Shown piece by piece: positions 32,848 to 43,054 of a stretch of DNA of 64,000 nucleotides. The number at the start of each line of letters is the position of its first letter. Positions within the stretch are counted from its first letter, which is position 1. The DNA lies in assembly GCF_020360975.1 (NCBI RefSeq), contig NW_025408680.1, positions 1,674,001-1,738,000 of the forward strand, read 5' to 3'. The notes under the pieces are model-generated. The model was not told the origin of the DNA, did not search any database, and saw only the letters and a list, made by a program, of their open reading frames with translations. Made by a program: the position numbers and the translations under genes. Source of the stretch: Hirsutella rhossiliensis (Eukaryota > Ascomycota > Sordariomycetes > Hypocreales > Ophiocordycipitaceae).

Positions 32848-33696
32848 ATGGGTGCTACTTTCATTTTCACAAGTTCACCCTTCCTTCCAAGCCAAGTAGC
32901 TTTAGCAAGCTTCGTCCCAGACATCCGCCATCCCCACCAGGATTCTGTGAGACCCTACGCGGTCAAGCCTACAGACTATTCCATTCAGCCAGATGAAGAT
33001 TTTGAAGGGCTCATGAGCACTGGGTCGAGGAGCTTTTTTAAAGTTTTTGCGACCAAATTTACGGCCCTCTCGTTCGAGAACGACATGGCCAGCATGCTAC
33101 ATGTCGCTGCTCGAAAGGGGAACATCTATTCGCTTAACAATCCCAATAGCCTCTTTGAGGATGCAGCTTTTGGGCAGGAGACAGGGCAAAGCATCCAGAT
33201 CTGGCTTGAGGCTTGCAAACGGCGCAAGTTGAACCCTCGCTTCGTGACTGCATTCCGCACATTTACAGACGCAAAATTGTCTCGTGGCCAGCAGAGCTCC
33301 GTCAGCGGCTCAGGAAAGGCCACGATACCAGTTAGCACCGCGCAGGGAGACCCCTCTGGCGCGGCTGATATTGAGGCCGAAGCTGGTCATGAAACGCACA
33401 GTGATGCGAAGGGCGATATGATGACACCGGGTGAGCGCGTCTACGCGATATGCTACCGCAAGATCAACATCTCCCGCCGTAAAGGCAAACTCATGCCTTC
33501 ACTTGAGCCAAAAAACAAATGGGAACCATTCGCGACAACCCGTGGCGAGTCACCGGAAGAATATTTCCAGGCTGACTTATTGGACGCAGACGATACCGAC
33601 GGATGCGAGGTACATGAGTTGAAGAACCGGGGAGGACGGAAGATTTACTTTGGCATTTTGGAGCCGTCGTATGAAAAGGCAGACTGTTGCGATTGA
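32848..33696 (+). CDS. Conserved-looking fungal hypothetical protein
   Basis: The frame is open from 32713, but the ATG at 32848 (MGATFIFTSSPFLPSQVALA) is preferred: upstream residues look like non-coding translation, and from here on the sequence has globular composition. About 282 residues ending at the TGA at 33694. Segments such as SRSFFKVFATKFTALSFEND, GERVYAICYRKINI and GGRKIYFGILEP suggest a folded alpha/beta protein. No family recognised and no signal peptide or membrane helix apparent, although the N terminus is mildly hydrophobic. The last twelve coding bases are part of a 152-bp inverted repeat with 35150-35301. Confidence 0.6.
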   Translation: MGATFIFTSSPFLPSQVALASFVPDIRHPHQDSVRPYAVKPTDYSIQPDEDFEGLMSTGSRSFFKVFATKFTALSFENDMASMLHVAARKGNIYSLNNPNSLFEDAAFGQETGQSIQIWLEACKRRKLNPRFVTAFRTFTDAKLSRGQQSSVSGSGKATIPVSTAQGDPSGAADIEAEAGHETHSDAKGDMMTPGERVYAICYRKINISRRKGKLMPSLEPKNKWEPFATTRGESPEEYFQADLLDADDTDGCEVHELKNRGGRKIYFGILEPSYEKADCCD

Positions 33697-33836
33697 ACTT
33701 GCTTCTATTCAATTCTGTCTGACAGCTCTCAACATACATATATACATAGTGGCACGTCCGTGCCACTACCCAGTGACTCACCACTTGTAACTGCTGCCTA
33801 AACATGTCTTGGTCCATGTCTCATATCAAGTCAACA
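33685..33836 (+). repeat. 152-bp inverted repeat, left arm
   Basis: Starts TGTTGCGATTGAACTTGC and ends ATATCAAGTCAACA. Pairs with 35150-35301 with two mismatches seen. Includes the stop codon and 3' flank of the 32848 gene. Confidence 0.9.
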
Positions 33837-34144
33837 CAGACGAAGAAGGTGCATAGTTTCGTAACAAGCTGCAACTTGTTAAATGACTTCATCCAAGCTG
33901 CATCTTCGCCCCTGCCTTCAAATTTCTCGTAAATATTTTCAGCGTGCTCTTGGGATTCTCACAGCCCTGCAATGACATGCCTGTCCTTCATCCACACCGT
34001 CAATGTCGGCGTTTTGCGTCGCGGCCTGTATATTCTATGAGTGAAAGGGTCGACGCGTCCCCCTAAGTCAAGGGATGCTGGTACATTACATGCCCTCGCA
34101 CCTACCCTAAGGCTCCTTCGCTGATCGGCGGAACACCTTCATCT

Positions 34145-34692
34145 ACTACCCTCACCGATCGCGGCAGTCAATCGTGCAATAGGTAGAGAATTCGACCAGT
34201 TCGTCAAGATGGCGAAGGCGAGCTCGTTCTTTGGGACGATCTGCCCTCGCCACTAGGCGGCTGCACCTCCTCCCCTCCTTTCTCATTCTCTTTTGTGTGT
34301 TTTCTCTCCCGACTCGGCCAGGCAGAGGGTGATGTAACACCCTTTGTCCGCCCGGGCCAATCGAGCTGCTTTGCAGCTACTTCTCTCTCCCGAACACGGC
34401 CACGTAAGGCCGATTTGAAAGACAACGTTGTCGCGCCTGAACGTCCCGCTGACGGGCAGCAGGCTGAACATAGAAGCGCCTCTGAGCCGATGAAATGCAG
34501 GATGGTGGTTTGTTTATTCTCTGTGAAAGGGGCAAGGTGGCTCTCATTTCGTTTCGCATTTTGTGGGCCGGCCCCACACCTGTATCGATAAGAGGAGTAT
34601 AATCTTCCAGCAGCTCTGCACGTCCTGTGCCCCGTCTCGGGGACCTGAGCGACCCAAAGGTCGTTGGACGAAAAATACAACAACAACAACAA
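34145..34692 (+). mobile_element. SINE-like (or short LINE-derived) insertion with 16-bp target duplication
   Basis: 548 bp flanked by an exact direct repeat CGGAACACCTTCATCT at 34129-34144 and 34693-34708. The 3' end has a small hairpin (CGACC-CAAA-GGTCG) and a tail AAAAATACAACAACAACAACAA, as in fungal Tad-type LINEs and SINEs copied by them. No reverse transcriptase frame is present. Weak A-box and B-box matches lie near 34160 and 34187, so a tRNA-derived SINE is possible but unproven. Confidence 0.7.
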
Positions 34693-34879
34693 CGGAACAC
34701 CTTCATCTCCTATCAATCTTCGCGTCTTTGGAGGGCGAGAATTCTTCCGCCTTCTCTCGGCTGCGTCGATGATAGCCTGCTGCGGCTCTTTGCCTGACTC
34801 AACGATGCCCGCACGGCGTCCGCAAATGCCTCATTCAACGCCCGTCCCTTTCACATGCTAGCTCAGCTCTTATATCACC

Positions 34880-35160
34880 CGGTGCTGTCCATTGATGGTT
34901 TCATTTTGCTCGAGAACCGCTCGGCTTGGCCTCTGGATCTCTTGACGGGACGCGTTCAGCAGGTTCAAGGTCATCTGGAGCATCGTCTTGCATTCCTGAC
35001 GCTGTCGTTGCTGCTGCTGCCGACCCTCCGCCGCTCGACCGCACCATTGGTCGTGGCCTCATTTGACGTCGCACACGTTGCGATTCTGGCACTTCGCGTC
35101 GTCCTATCCGCTAATTCTTCAAGCTGTCGCGTGGTGTCGCGGATCTTTCTGTTGACTTGA
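34880..35160 (-). pseudogene. Fragment of Tad-type LINE ORF1
   Basis: The minus strand matches the N-terminal part of the ORF1 at 48113-48496: KIRDTTRQLEELADRTTRSARIAT against KIREAARQPDDLAEKTTRATRLAT, then VERRRVGSSS against TERRKVASSS. The frame changes once. Only about 90 codons remain. Confidence 0.6.
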
Positions 35161-35301
35161 TATGAGACATGGACCAAGACATGTTTAGGCAGCAGTTACA
35201 AGTGGTGAGTCACTGGATAGTGGCACGGACGTGCCACTATGTATATATGTATGTTGAGAGCTGTCAGACAGAATTGAATAGAAGTAAGTTCAATCGCAAC
35301 A
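35150..35301 (-). repeat. 152-bp inverted repeat, right arm
   Basis: Complement of 33685-33836. Its inner end abuts a LINE ORF1 fragment. Confidence 0.9.
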
Positions 35302-35791
35302 CTTTCTGCTAGGCTTCGCGACGCGACGCGATCATTTCGTGGGCGTTGGAGGGGGCTCTTCTATGATGGAGCTCCTCAACTCTCTCGTCTATGTGCTCAC
35401 ACTCCTCAGTCGTGCGATCAAACTTTTCGCTGAACGAAGACCTCTAGGGATCCCCTATCGACCGATCTTCAATATCATCCATTCACCCAGGCAACAAAAT
35501 GCTCGTGATTCGCGGGGCTGTTTGGTAATCACATCATAAAAGTAGTAGGTCACTTCGGCTAAAAGTCGGCCAAGCGAGACAAGGGGTGTACGTGGCTATC
35601 TGCTCTGGCGAGAACGAGGATGGCAAGCCACAGCAGTGCGAATACGTATTCTCTCACCTTTCTCGCCGTGCTATTGCCCCTTTACCTCACTCAATGTCGT
35701 GACAAGTGGTCTGCGGCTTAGCAGTCTTGAACGCACTTGGGTTGGTGCGTTGAGGCCGGGCTGGCCAGCCGCCGTGCAAAAAAGCCCATTA
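35302..35791. other. No gene recognised
   Basis: Spacer between the inverted repeat and the pogo element; ends with the TA target of that element (35790-35791). Confidence 0.4.
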
Positions 35792-35895
35792 TTACCCGTT
35801 GATCTTGGTGTGGGGCCACAGCAGCCCAACTAAGTGTCTTCGCCACTTAGTTGGCCCAAAAAATCCGGCACAGCCCAAAAAATCCGGCACAGCAG
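35792..35895 (+). repeat. pogo left terminal inverted repeat
   Basis: 104 bp, exact complement of 38483-38586. Confidence 0.93.
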
Positions 35896-36165
35896 GGTCC
35901 TCAATTTGGGGTGCAAAATCAAGGAAATTCTACGCTTCGCTTCATGGTGCCGTCAATGCGACTTCAAATAGCTAAAATATACATGTGATCAATAGCTGCG
36001 GATCACCTAAAGACGCAAGTAACAACGAAAAGTGAAAAAATCACGTCTTTGGGCCTATTTAGGAGCTGCCGCCTTCCAGTCGAAGAGATAGGAAGACCGC
36101 GTTTGTGAGTCCAAATAGACGTATTATGTAGTAATTTCGCCTGTTGTGCGTCTCTGAGAGCTATT

Positions 36166-38330
36166 TTATCCATACCTGTGTTCCTGGAGCGTCTGCTGTA
36201 TCTTGTTGGACGATCGGGTGCGCGGTCGAGGGCATGGTGTATCGACTACCGCTTCAACCGCTGCTAACGGCGGCGATGAGGGTATATTCTCTTGCGTGTC
36301 GAGTAAATTGTCCTCGTCTTCATCGTCGGCGCCATCCTCACTATGTTTGTCAAGATCGAGGCCTGTGAAATAGACGGTATCGTCACTGCCGGGCAACGAC
36401 GACATATCTGTAAGTGGGCGAGGTCGGGTCGCTGCGCGCGCCCTGACATCTCTGGCGGAGTTATTTCTCTTCGTGGTATCATAGAAAAGGATTCCTTGGA
36501 TGGCTCTTTGAGCTCCCGCATGAGGGTATCGCAACTTTGCTCCAGAGTGTAGAACTCAACGTCTCGTCCCGTAAACTCTAGCCAGGGCTTAAAGTTCAAT
36601 GTCTTGACTCTGCCATTGACTAACTGCTTCTTCCCGACTTTATAGTCTTCTCGGATCTTCTGCATCTCTCCACGAACTCGTTTAAGATGCATCCTTATCT
36701 CCTGGCGCGTTTGAAGCCGGGTTTGCTTTGCCTGGAGCTCCTCATACTCCCGGGTGATGTCGGCCATGCTGGAGCTCGTGATAAACTCTCCGCGCGGCCT
36801 GACAATCTTGCCTCTCTTCATTCGATTCGCATACGCCTGGGTTCGGCTATTCTTATCGCTGACTATGCCCTGGGAATGTGACGCCATCGCGATAGACTCG
36901 GTGTTCACTTTCGCAAGAACCCGCAAGTTTTCTCGTGATGGCGAGCTCATGAGGGGCCCATACCGTTGCCGGATATCATTGAGGGCATCCGCGGCGACTT
37001 GGAAACGCGTCTCCGAGGGTAGGAGCGAGGCGTATGCAGGATTGATCGGCTGCTGTTGTCGTAGCTGCTCGTGGAGGATCTTGGTGATCACCGGCGCTGG
37101 GTCGACAGGAAAGAGGCCTGTTTTTCAAATGCCGCCATAATGTTATGCCGCGTGAAGCCAGCCTCATATACGTCCTGAAAAGCTGTGAGGAAGTTGACCC
37201 GCGAAAATGATATGTTGCCTTCTGCGAGCGACTTCGAAGCGCTTTCTGATGTGCTTACTTTAGTGGCTGGAATACCCCAACATCAAGCGGCTGCATGAGG
37301 TGGGTGGAATGTGGAGGAAAATAGCAATGATGATATCAAACTTGATACAATACTCAGCAAAGTCAAGGGTGGTATGCCCTGTAAAGCCATCCACAACAAG
37401 CAATCGGTAGATCTTCTCGTCGTCAGGCCGTTGGTTTGGCGGCGCCTCCACGCGACTCATCCCCATGTTGGGGCGCCGAAGATGCTCGTCACAGCCGAAC
37501 CACTCTTCCAGCGAATTTCCTGACTGTTTTGCTTGCGCTGACGATGCCCAAGACCAGCAGTTGAAATGCCTTGCCCACTCAAGGTGTATCTCTGCGTTGG
37601 AAAAGCCAGTTGGCGACTGGGCAAACCGTACGCCTGTCATGATGTCGATGCCGGCCCAGTTGGTGGTAGGGTAATGTTGGAAAACAAGCCAGGGTGGAAG
37701 AGAGTCCCCCACTGCGTTAACTGAGGCAATTACCGTGCAGGATTCTCGGTTTGCTGGGTCTAAAACTCGGGGCCGGGTGCTCTTGACTCTAGTGGTGCGC
37801 GTGATGAGAACTTGGATGCGTTCTCGCAGGCACCCAATGCGTATTCCGGCCTCGTCTTCATTCCAGATCTCTGAACTGCCAATACGGTAGCTGGTGATGA
37901 TTTCTCGAAGCTTTGAGTAGAAAAATTCGACTTCTTCTACCCCGTGGGCTTCAAAGGACTTCCGGGCTCGTTCAACTGCTTTGAGATACGTCTTCGCGAT
38001 CGCAGGATGACTTCCACGCCAATTGTCAAGCCAACTTGACGAGACCGGGCGGGCATTGGGATCTCGACGCATTCTTATTGCATTTGCAACAGCTTCAAGT
38101 TGCTCTCTCGTGGCGGGCATGCCGGTGCGTTCCATCCACTGTACATACGCAACCAGGGCGTCGTCTTCGTCCTCCGTCAGCGCCAATGGACGCCCTGGAG
38201 CACGGGAAAGGGGTTTCTTATGAAATTAATGGCTCTCTGTACGGATGAGCTCTTCACATTGTAACGGATGGCCGCATCTCGCACGGAAAGAGGCGTTCTT
38301 TTGGTGTTGTTGAGCGACGAACATCGGCTC
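36166..38330 (-). pseudogene. pogo/Fot1 transposase, frameshifted
   Basis: N-terminal helix-turn-helix remnant (RDAAIRYNVKSSSVRRAI, about 38290-38230) in one frame. Then the CENP-B-type DNA-binding region (PLALTEDEDDALVAYVQWME...SWLDNWRGSHP) and the DDE core in the frame 37260-38186: first Asp in NEDEAGIRIG, second in LLVVDGFTGHTT. The third Asp (LMQPLDVGVFQPLK) is reached only after a one-base frame change near 37290. The C-terminal part continues past 37091 (PVITKILHEQLRQQQPIN, a basic coiled region). At least two or three shifts; not functional. Confidence 0.85.
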
Positions 38331-38482
38331 TGGGGTCGCGACGAGACGCCAGAACGGCTTTGCTGCCTCCAGGGTAGCCATGTTATCTGTCATAATGTAT
38401 TCCGGCAAAATATACGTAAATAAAGTCAAGTTGCGCGAGAAAACGCGGTTGAGATGCATAGGGTTGACGTTTTGGAGGTGGG

Positions 38483-38586
38483 CTGCTGTGCCGGATTTTT
38501 TGGGCTGTGCCGGATTTTTTGGGCCAACTAAGTGGCGAAGACACTTAGTTGGGCTGCTGTGGCCCCACACCAAGATCAACGGGTAA
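38483..38586 (-). repeat. pogo right terminal inverted repeat
   Basis: 104 bp, exact complement of 35792-35895. Confidence 0.93.
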
Positions 38587-38984
38587 TAAAGTGTGCGTCT
38601 TGTACTACACCCCTTACCCCTGGGTTGCGGGGAAAGTCTACAGCGAGGCTACGAAGTAACGCTTACTCGTGTCATAACCGCGCAAGGCTGATAGTGCGGC
38701 ACTAGAAGCGCTCCGCCACTGCCCCAAACCTGACCTGTTGGCCAGACGCGCTTTTTACCCAGCAAAATCTCAACACTCCCTTCCATCCGGACACATTGCA
38801 ACGACGAGGCGGCCGCCATGACGGATCAAAACCGCTCAAAGATCATCGAGGATTTTCCCATTGGAAATGGCCTTGACGTCTTCCGTGCTTCGTTCGGTTC
38901 GATCTGTGATGGCAGTAGCATCCTGCGGTCCCCAGACGCGCTTGATGAGCTAGGTCGAGAAGGCACGTCTCACTACCCCGTCCC

Positions 38985-41234
38985 TTGCACTTCTCTAACC
39001 AGTTCGAAGATATCCAAACCCTCACACTTGATCTCCTTTCGGCACTCCAATCACTTCGTGCTTCGCGTCTCCTTTGCTCCGCCGGTAGGGACAGGAACTT
39101 GTACGGCGACTTGCTACGGCTCAACTCGGCTGTCAACTCCTGCGAGTTCGATGTCGACCGTATCAAACCGCTGTTGAATGTGGCGCTCGCCGACAAACCT
39201 GATGATTCTCTCATTTGGAACCGGGTCTACAGCGCAGTCGCCGAATCCACCCCGCCTCCCCGACCGACACTCTCGTCGATCCAACAAACGCCGTTGAGTC
39301 AGAACACGAGCGGCCTCGTGAACTCGTCAGAATCCCGCCAGAATGTCGACCCGATCCTTAAGTTGGAGCTCGAACATGTCTATGTCGGACTTCCCAATTT
39401 CCACGAAGCCTTCTTTGGAGACGTGCCAGACCTCGACATGGTTTCTGAGGCAGTCTTTCGCAGATGTACAGAAGGCGACAATCCACTCTTCAAGGACGGG
39501 TGGAGTGGATGGCCGGCAGGCGCCAAAGAGAGCGATGTGCTGACTTGGTTCGGTGGCCTAATACGGAAGCTAGAAGAATTCGCGGGCGATCGCATTTCGC
39601 ATCCAGCAGCTCGGCGAAAGCTGCTGGCGCAGCCGAGGACACCACTAGTCGGCTCTACAGGCAAGCGCAGCATGGACATCGGCTTTGTCAATGACGATAT
39701 CACATATGATCCTAATTCTGAGGATTCGAGATATCGTTGGTCACACATCCTCGTTGCCGGCGAACTGAAAAGCAATCCAAAGGCCGACATAGCATCGATT
39801 GCATGGATTGATCTCGCAAGATATGCAAGAGAGGTATTCGCGGCTCAAGGCACCCGTCGCTTCGTCTTGGGCTTTACTCTCTGCGGGTCGCTTATGAGGG
39901 TATGGGAGTTTGACCGACTTGGGGGGATCGCCTCCGAACAATTCGACATCAACAAGAAGCATGGTGCGCTGCAGTTTGCGACGGCAATCCTAGGATTTCT
40001 GCGAATGAACAAGGAGATGCTTGGGTTTGATCCTACCATTATAGCATCCGGCGGCCAGCAGTATATCGAGATCGAACGAATCGGCAAAACAGAGCGTCTC
40101 ATCATTGATGATGTTATGAAGCGAGCACGGTGCATTGCCGGTCGGGCGACAACCTGTTGGAGAGCACATCGCAAAGAAGACCCCAAGACCCCGCTCGTTA
40201 TCAAGGACTCCTGGCAGTACACGGACCGAGACGAAGAGGGTATACTTGTCCAGGAAGCGACTGAGAAAGGTGTCATTAACGTTGCCCGATACTACCACCA
40301 TGAAACCGTTCGCGTCCGCGATGCGGAAGATGACGTCCAAAGCAATGTTCGAAAGGGACTGGACCTCACTAAAGCTACGAATTATCGATCAGGACGTGCG
40401 ATGCTGCCATCAGGTGCTGGCGCGTCTAGAGTGTCGCACAAAGGGCGAAGTAGCGGCACTGGCATGAAGCGACCGTCCAGCGAAACTGGCGCCGCTCTGC
40501 CGCTGAGCAAAAGATCCGGTTCAACATCTCCGGTCAAGGCAAGCGTGGAAGCCCTCCCGAACCGCGTACACCGGCGGGTCATTCTTCGAGACTACGGGAA
40601 GCCGATCTACAAGGCAAGCTGCCGTGTGGCGCTGCTTGCCACCCTGGAGGGCTGCCTTGAAGGTCATCAGTCGTTGCATAAGGCTGGTTTTCTACACAGA
40701 GACATCTCCATCAACAACCTTATGATCAACGAGGACAAGGACAACCGATCCTGGCCTTCGTTCTTGATTGACCTTGACCTCGCCATCAAGCAGCAACGAG
40801 ATGGTGCCTCCGGAGCACAGGGAAAGACTGGCACGAGGGCTTTCATGGCAATCGGGGCGCTCCTGGGCGAGCAACACACGTTCATGCACGACCTCGAATC
40901 ATTCTTCTGGGTGCTCTTCTGGATATGTATCCACTATGACGCTCAAGGCAACGGCATTGGCCCAACTGGGTTAGATGATTGGAACTACGAGAATAACGAT
41001 AAATTGGTTGCAGCTAAGAAGGGTGAAATCGCTGACGAGGAAGACTTTCTCAATAAGGCACATAGAAATTTCACACCGTACTATCGGCCATTGATCCCAT
41101 GGGTCAACAGACTGCGAAGGAGGGTATTCCCAGGCGGTGGGAGGTGGAAGAGGCTGGAGCCAGAGCTCTATTCCTCGATGAAGGAGATCCTTCGCGAAGC
41201 CCAGAAGGACCCAGAGGTATTGGCGGAGAGATAG
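38985..41234 (+). CDS. FunK1-type fungal protein kinase
   Basis: A 749-codon frame of the fungus-specific FunK1 (Pkinase_fungal) family, serine/threonine-kinase-like proteins expanded in accessory regions. The N-terminal half is the family-specific region (MDIGFVNDD, WSHILVAGELKSN). The kinase core is split by a Ser/Lys-rich insert (about residues 460-520). The catalytic loop is HRDISINNLMINE and the metal-binding motif DLDLA in place of DFG, as usual here. GTRAFMAIGALLGEQHTFMHDLESFFWVLFWI is the activation/C-lobe signature. The frame opens at a TTG. A good ATG at 38818 lies in another frame, so a 5' exon and an intron (or a frameshift) in 38880-39002 are likely, but I could not find a phase-consistent splice pair. 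It starts 230-400 bp from the pogo element. Confidence 0.8.
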   Translation: MHFSNQFEDIQTLTLDLLSALQSLRASRLLCSAGRDRNLYGDLLRLNSAVNSCEFDVDRIKPLLNVALADKPDDSLIWNRVYSAVAESTPPPRPTLSSIQQTPLSQNTSGLVNSSESRQNVDPILKLELEHVYVGLPNFHEAFFGDVPDLDMVSEAVFRRCTEGDNPLFKDGWSGWPAGAKESDVLTWFGGLIRKLEEFAGDRISHPAARRKLLAQPRTPLVGSTGKRSMDIGFVNDDITYDPNSEDSRYRWSHILVAGELKSNPKADIASIAWIDLARYAREVFAAQGTRRFVLGFTLCGSLMRVWEFDRLGGIASEQFDINKKHGALQFATAILGFLRMNKEMLGFDPTIIASGGQQYIEIERIGKTERLIIDDVMKRARCIAGRATTCWRAHRKEDPKTPLVIKDSWQYTDRDEEGILVQEATEKGVINVARYYHHETVRVRDAEDDVQSNVRKGLDLTKATNYRSGRAMLPSGAGASRVSHKGRSSGTGMKRPSSETGAALPLSKRSGSTSPVKASVEALPNRVHRRVILRDYGKPIYKASCRVALLATLEGCLEGHQSLHKAGFLHRDISINNLMINEDKDNRSWPSFLIDLDLAIKQQRDGASGAQGKTGTRAFMAIGALLGEQHTFMHDLESFFWVLFWICIHYDAQGNGIGPTGLDDWNYENNDKLVAAKKGEIADEEDFLNKAHRNFTPYYRPLIPWVNRLRRRVFPGGGRWKRLEPELYSSMKEILREAQKDPEVLAER

Positions 41235-41865
41235 CACCTGTATGATTACGATAGAACTCTATTGGTTCGCAGTTGGCCAGAAGCACGATGGCTATCATTA
41301 GGGATTTGCAGGCCGTGTGCTACCTTGGTGTGAGGGAATCACGTCGGGATCGAGATTAGTCATGCGGTCCCAACTGATTGTTCGAATTGAGGGAACCGTA
41401 TGGGTCGATTCTAGATAACTACAAGACGTAGCGCAAGGAAGCAAGAGAAAGGCAGAAAGGAGCTTCCTTGCTGACAGAATATGAATGGGGTATCACGTGC
41501 AATGGCACGTGTTACTTATCAAGCATCAACGCAAGACCCGTGACACTTAGGTGAGGCGAAGCTAACAATTGCGTTGCGTGCTGGAAACAAGCACAGTCTT
41601 GCTGAGGCGTCTGCGGCCGCTCCCTTGAGGCAAGGTGCTAAGCCACTCGTACGTTGGCATTGTTCTTCTTCAGCACGATTCCCCGCTTCTCGCTGCCTGT
41701 GTCGCCGCCCTTAAGTTGGTAAACGCCTGTCGCTTAGGTACGTACCCGACACATCAGTCATGATTGACGTCTACCGCTAGTGCAGCAACGGCTGCGTTCT
41801 CCGTCTCTTCGGTGGCCCGTTGAGGTGCCCTGCCCGCTGAGGAGGCTCCTGTGCAGCGATGAGGG
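41235..41865. other. No gene recognised
   Basis: Downstream of the FunK1 gene; nothing identifiable. Confidence 0.4.
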
Positions 41866-41869
41866 CACC

Positions 41870-42240
41870 TGGCGCATTTCGCGCTAGATGCGTGGTTCAC
41901 AGCGTCGGGAACATTGTCAACGATGGCGCGGGGGATGTAGGCCGGCTCGGTACCGTGACAAGGATACTGTACCAGCCGTTGTAGGCCTTTGTGTTGAGAT
42001 ATCGCTCTCGAGCGTGTCGCCAACAAAATATACTGTCTGGGGCGGGCCGGCTAAGCCATGCTCATCGCTGCGCCACTGGCTCAGCAGGCGCGAGGCAAAT
42101 CAAAGGTCGGGACCTATGGCTTCCCAAGGCGTATGTGCACAGGTGGCCATTTACCAGCCGTTAGGTTGACGAGTTGCTGCGGAGTCGGCCTTTCGCCGTG
42201 CCGGAGAGCACACGGTGCGGCATGGTAGATCTTGACGATA
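41870..42240 (-). pseudogene. Relic of a HAD-superfamily (CECR5/HDHD5-like) phosphatase gene
   Basis: C-terminal pieces of a mitochondrial-type HAD-IIA hydrolase, in changing frames. Reading down from 42240: a segment ending KIYHAAP, then (after a TGA) FASRLLSQWRSDEHGL, QTVYFVGDTLESDIS (the Asp-rich HAD motif 4), and in another frame HGTEPAYIPRAIVDNVPDAVNH. The order and spacing match the family's end. There is at least one stop and two shifts, and the N-terminal two thirds are missing. Confidence 0.55.
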
Positions 42241-42242
42241 GC

Positions 42243-42665
42243 AATACGAGGAGGAGCACGTGAACAAGGCCAACCCGGACAGCTACGTCAACCAGGCAGA
42301 TGACGAGCTGGTGTGCGAGGAAAGGAGGTCGAGGCTGTGTGGCGGGACGTGTGCGCGCGGATCGACGCCCTCAGCAGCTGGCACTACAAGCCGGCGCGGG
42401 CGCGGGCATGCCCGTGGCGCGGCAGGAGATGTCGCGCGAGGAGCGTGCGAGGCGGCGGTGCAGGAACAAAGAGCGCTTACGCAAGGCCGGCGGCGGCGGC
42501 GGTGGAGCAGACGGAGAAGGAGCGGGGGGCGCGAGAGACGGACGAAGATGCGGCGCGAGATGGTGGCGGACCCGAAGAAGGGGCGTCAGGGTCACCAACC
42601 GCCGAGGCGAGGTGACGGACGTCAAGGACAACAAGTCAAAAGCGGTCAAGCCTCTCAGGCCCTTT
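42243..42665 (+). pseudogene. MPP10: Relic of an MPP10 (U3 snoRNP) gene, 3' part
   Basis: GC-rich remains of the C-terminal part of Mpp10, a component of the U3 processome for 18S rRNA. EEEHVNKANPDSYVNQADDELV is followed (frame change) by LWRDVCARIDALSSWHYKP, then (frame change) MPVARQEMSREERARRRCRNKERLRKAG, and finally VTNRRGEVTDVKDN. The usual KSAR...LKKGGVKVI stretch is degraded. The functional gene must be elsewhere, since Mpp10 is essential in studied fungi. It abuts the HAD relic with both 5' ends lost at the junction. Confidence 0.6.
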
Positions 42666-43054
42666 CCCCCCACCATGCTTAGTCTCCTGTGCAAATGGTT
42701 ATCCCCCCCCTGCGTCGTTAGAAAAGAAAAGAGGCATATCGACAACTAGTCGCGAGCAGACGGGCCAGATAATTGTCATTGTTGGCCGCAAAGCCCCAGT
42801 TGCCCGAGAAGCCGTCGGGCGCAAATTTGCCGCAGGGTGCAGCCTGCAACGGTGGGTGGAGATGTCCGGATCGTGGCACAATCATTTTGCTTTCCTTATT
42901 GGCGCACACTACGATAAAGCGGGGATGTCACATGCTTGCAACCCCGCCTCCCCTCTTTACCTTTCGGTGGCATCATCGACATCTGGCACATACAACAAAG
43001 AGAAACGTTCTTTTCTGTCGAGCGCCCACCTAAATATACCCGACAGATCTTTTC
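42666..43054. other. Non-coding; promoter side of the 43055 gene
   Basis: Contains a TATA-like AAATATAC at 43032, 23 bp before the ATG at 43055. No other feature. Confidence 0.4.

Larger units (their letters stand above)
35792..38586 (-). mobile_element. pogo/Fot1-type DNA transposon
   Basis: 2,795 bp with perfect 104-bp terminal inverted repeats starting TTACCCGTTGATCTTGGTGT, flanked on both sides by TA (35790-35791, 38587-38588), the duplication expected of Tc1/mariner/pogo. Each terminal repeat holds a palindrome (CAACTAAGTG...CACTTAGTTG) and a 19-bp tandem duplication (CCCAAAAAATCCGGCACAG twice). The interior codes on the minus strand for a broken DDE transposase. Confidence 0.93.

Noticed and set aside
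36264..37091. Independent coiled-coil gene
   Set aside because: It continues the pogo transposase C terminus in frame with the FTAFQDVYEAGFTRHNIMAAFEK-type region upstream and lies between the terminal repeats.
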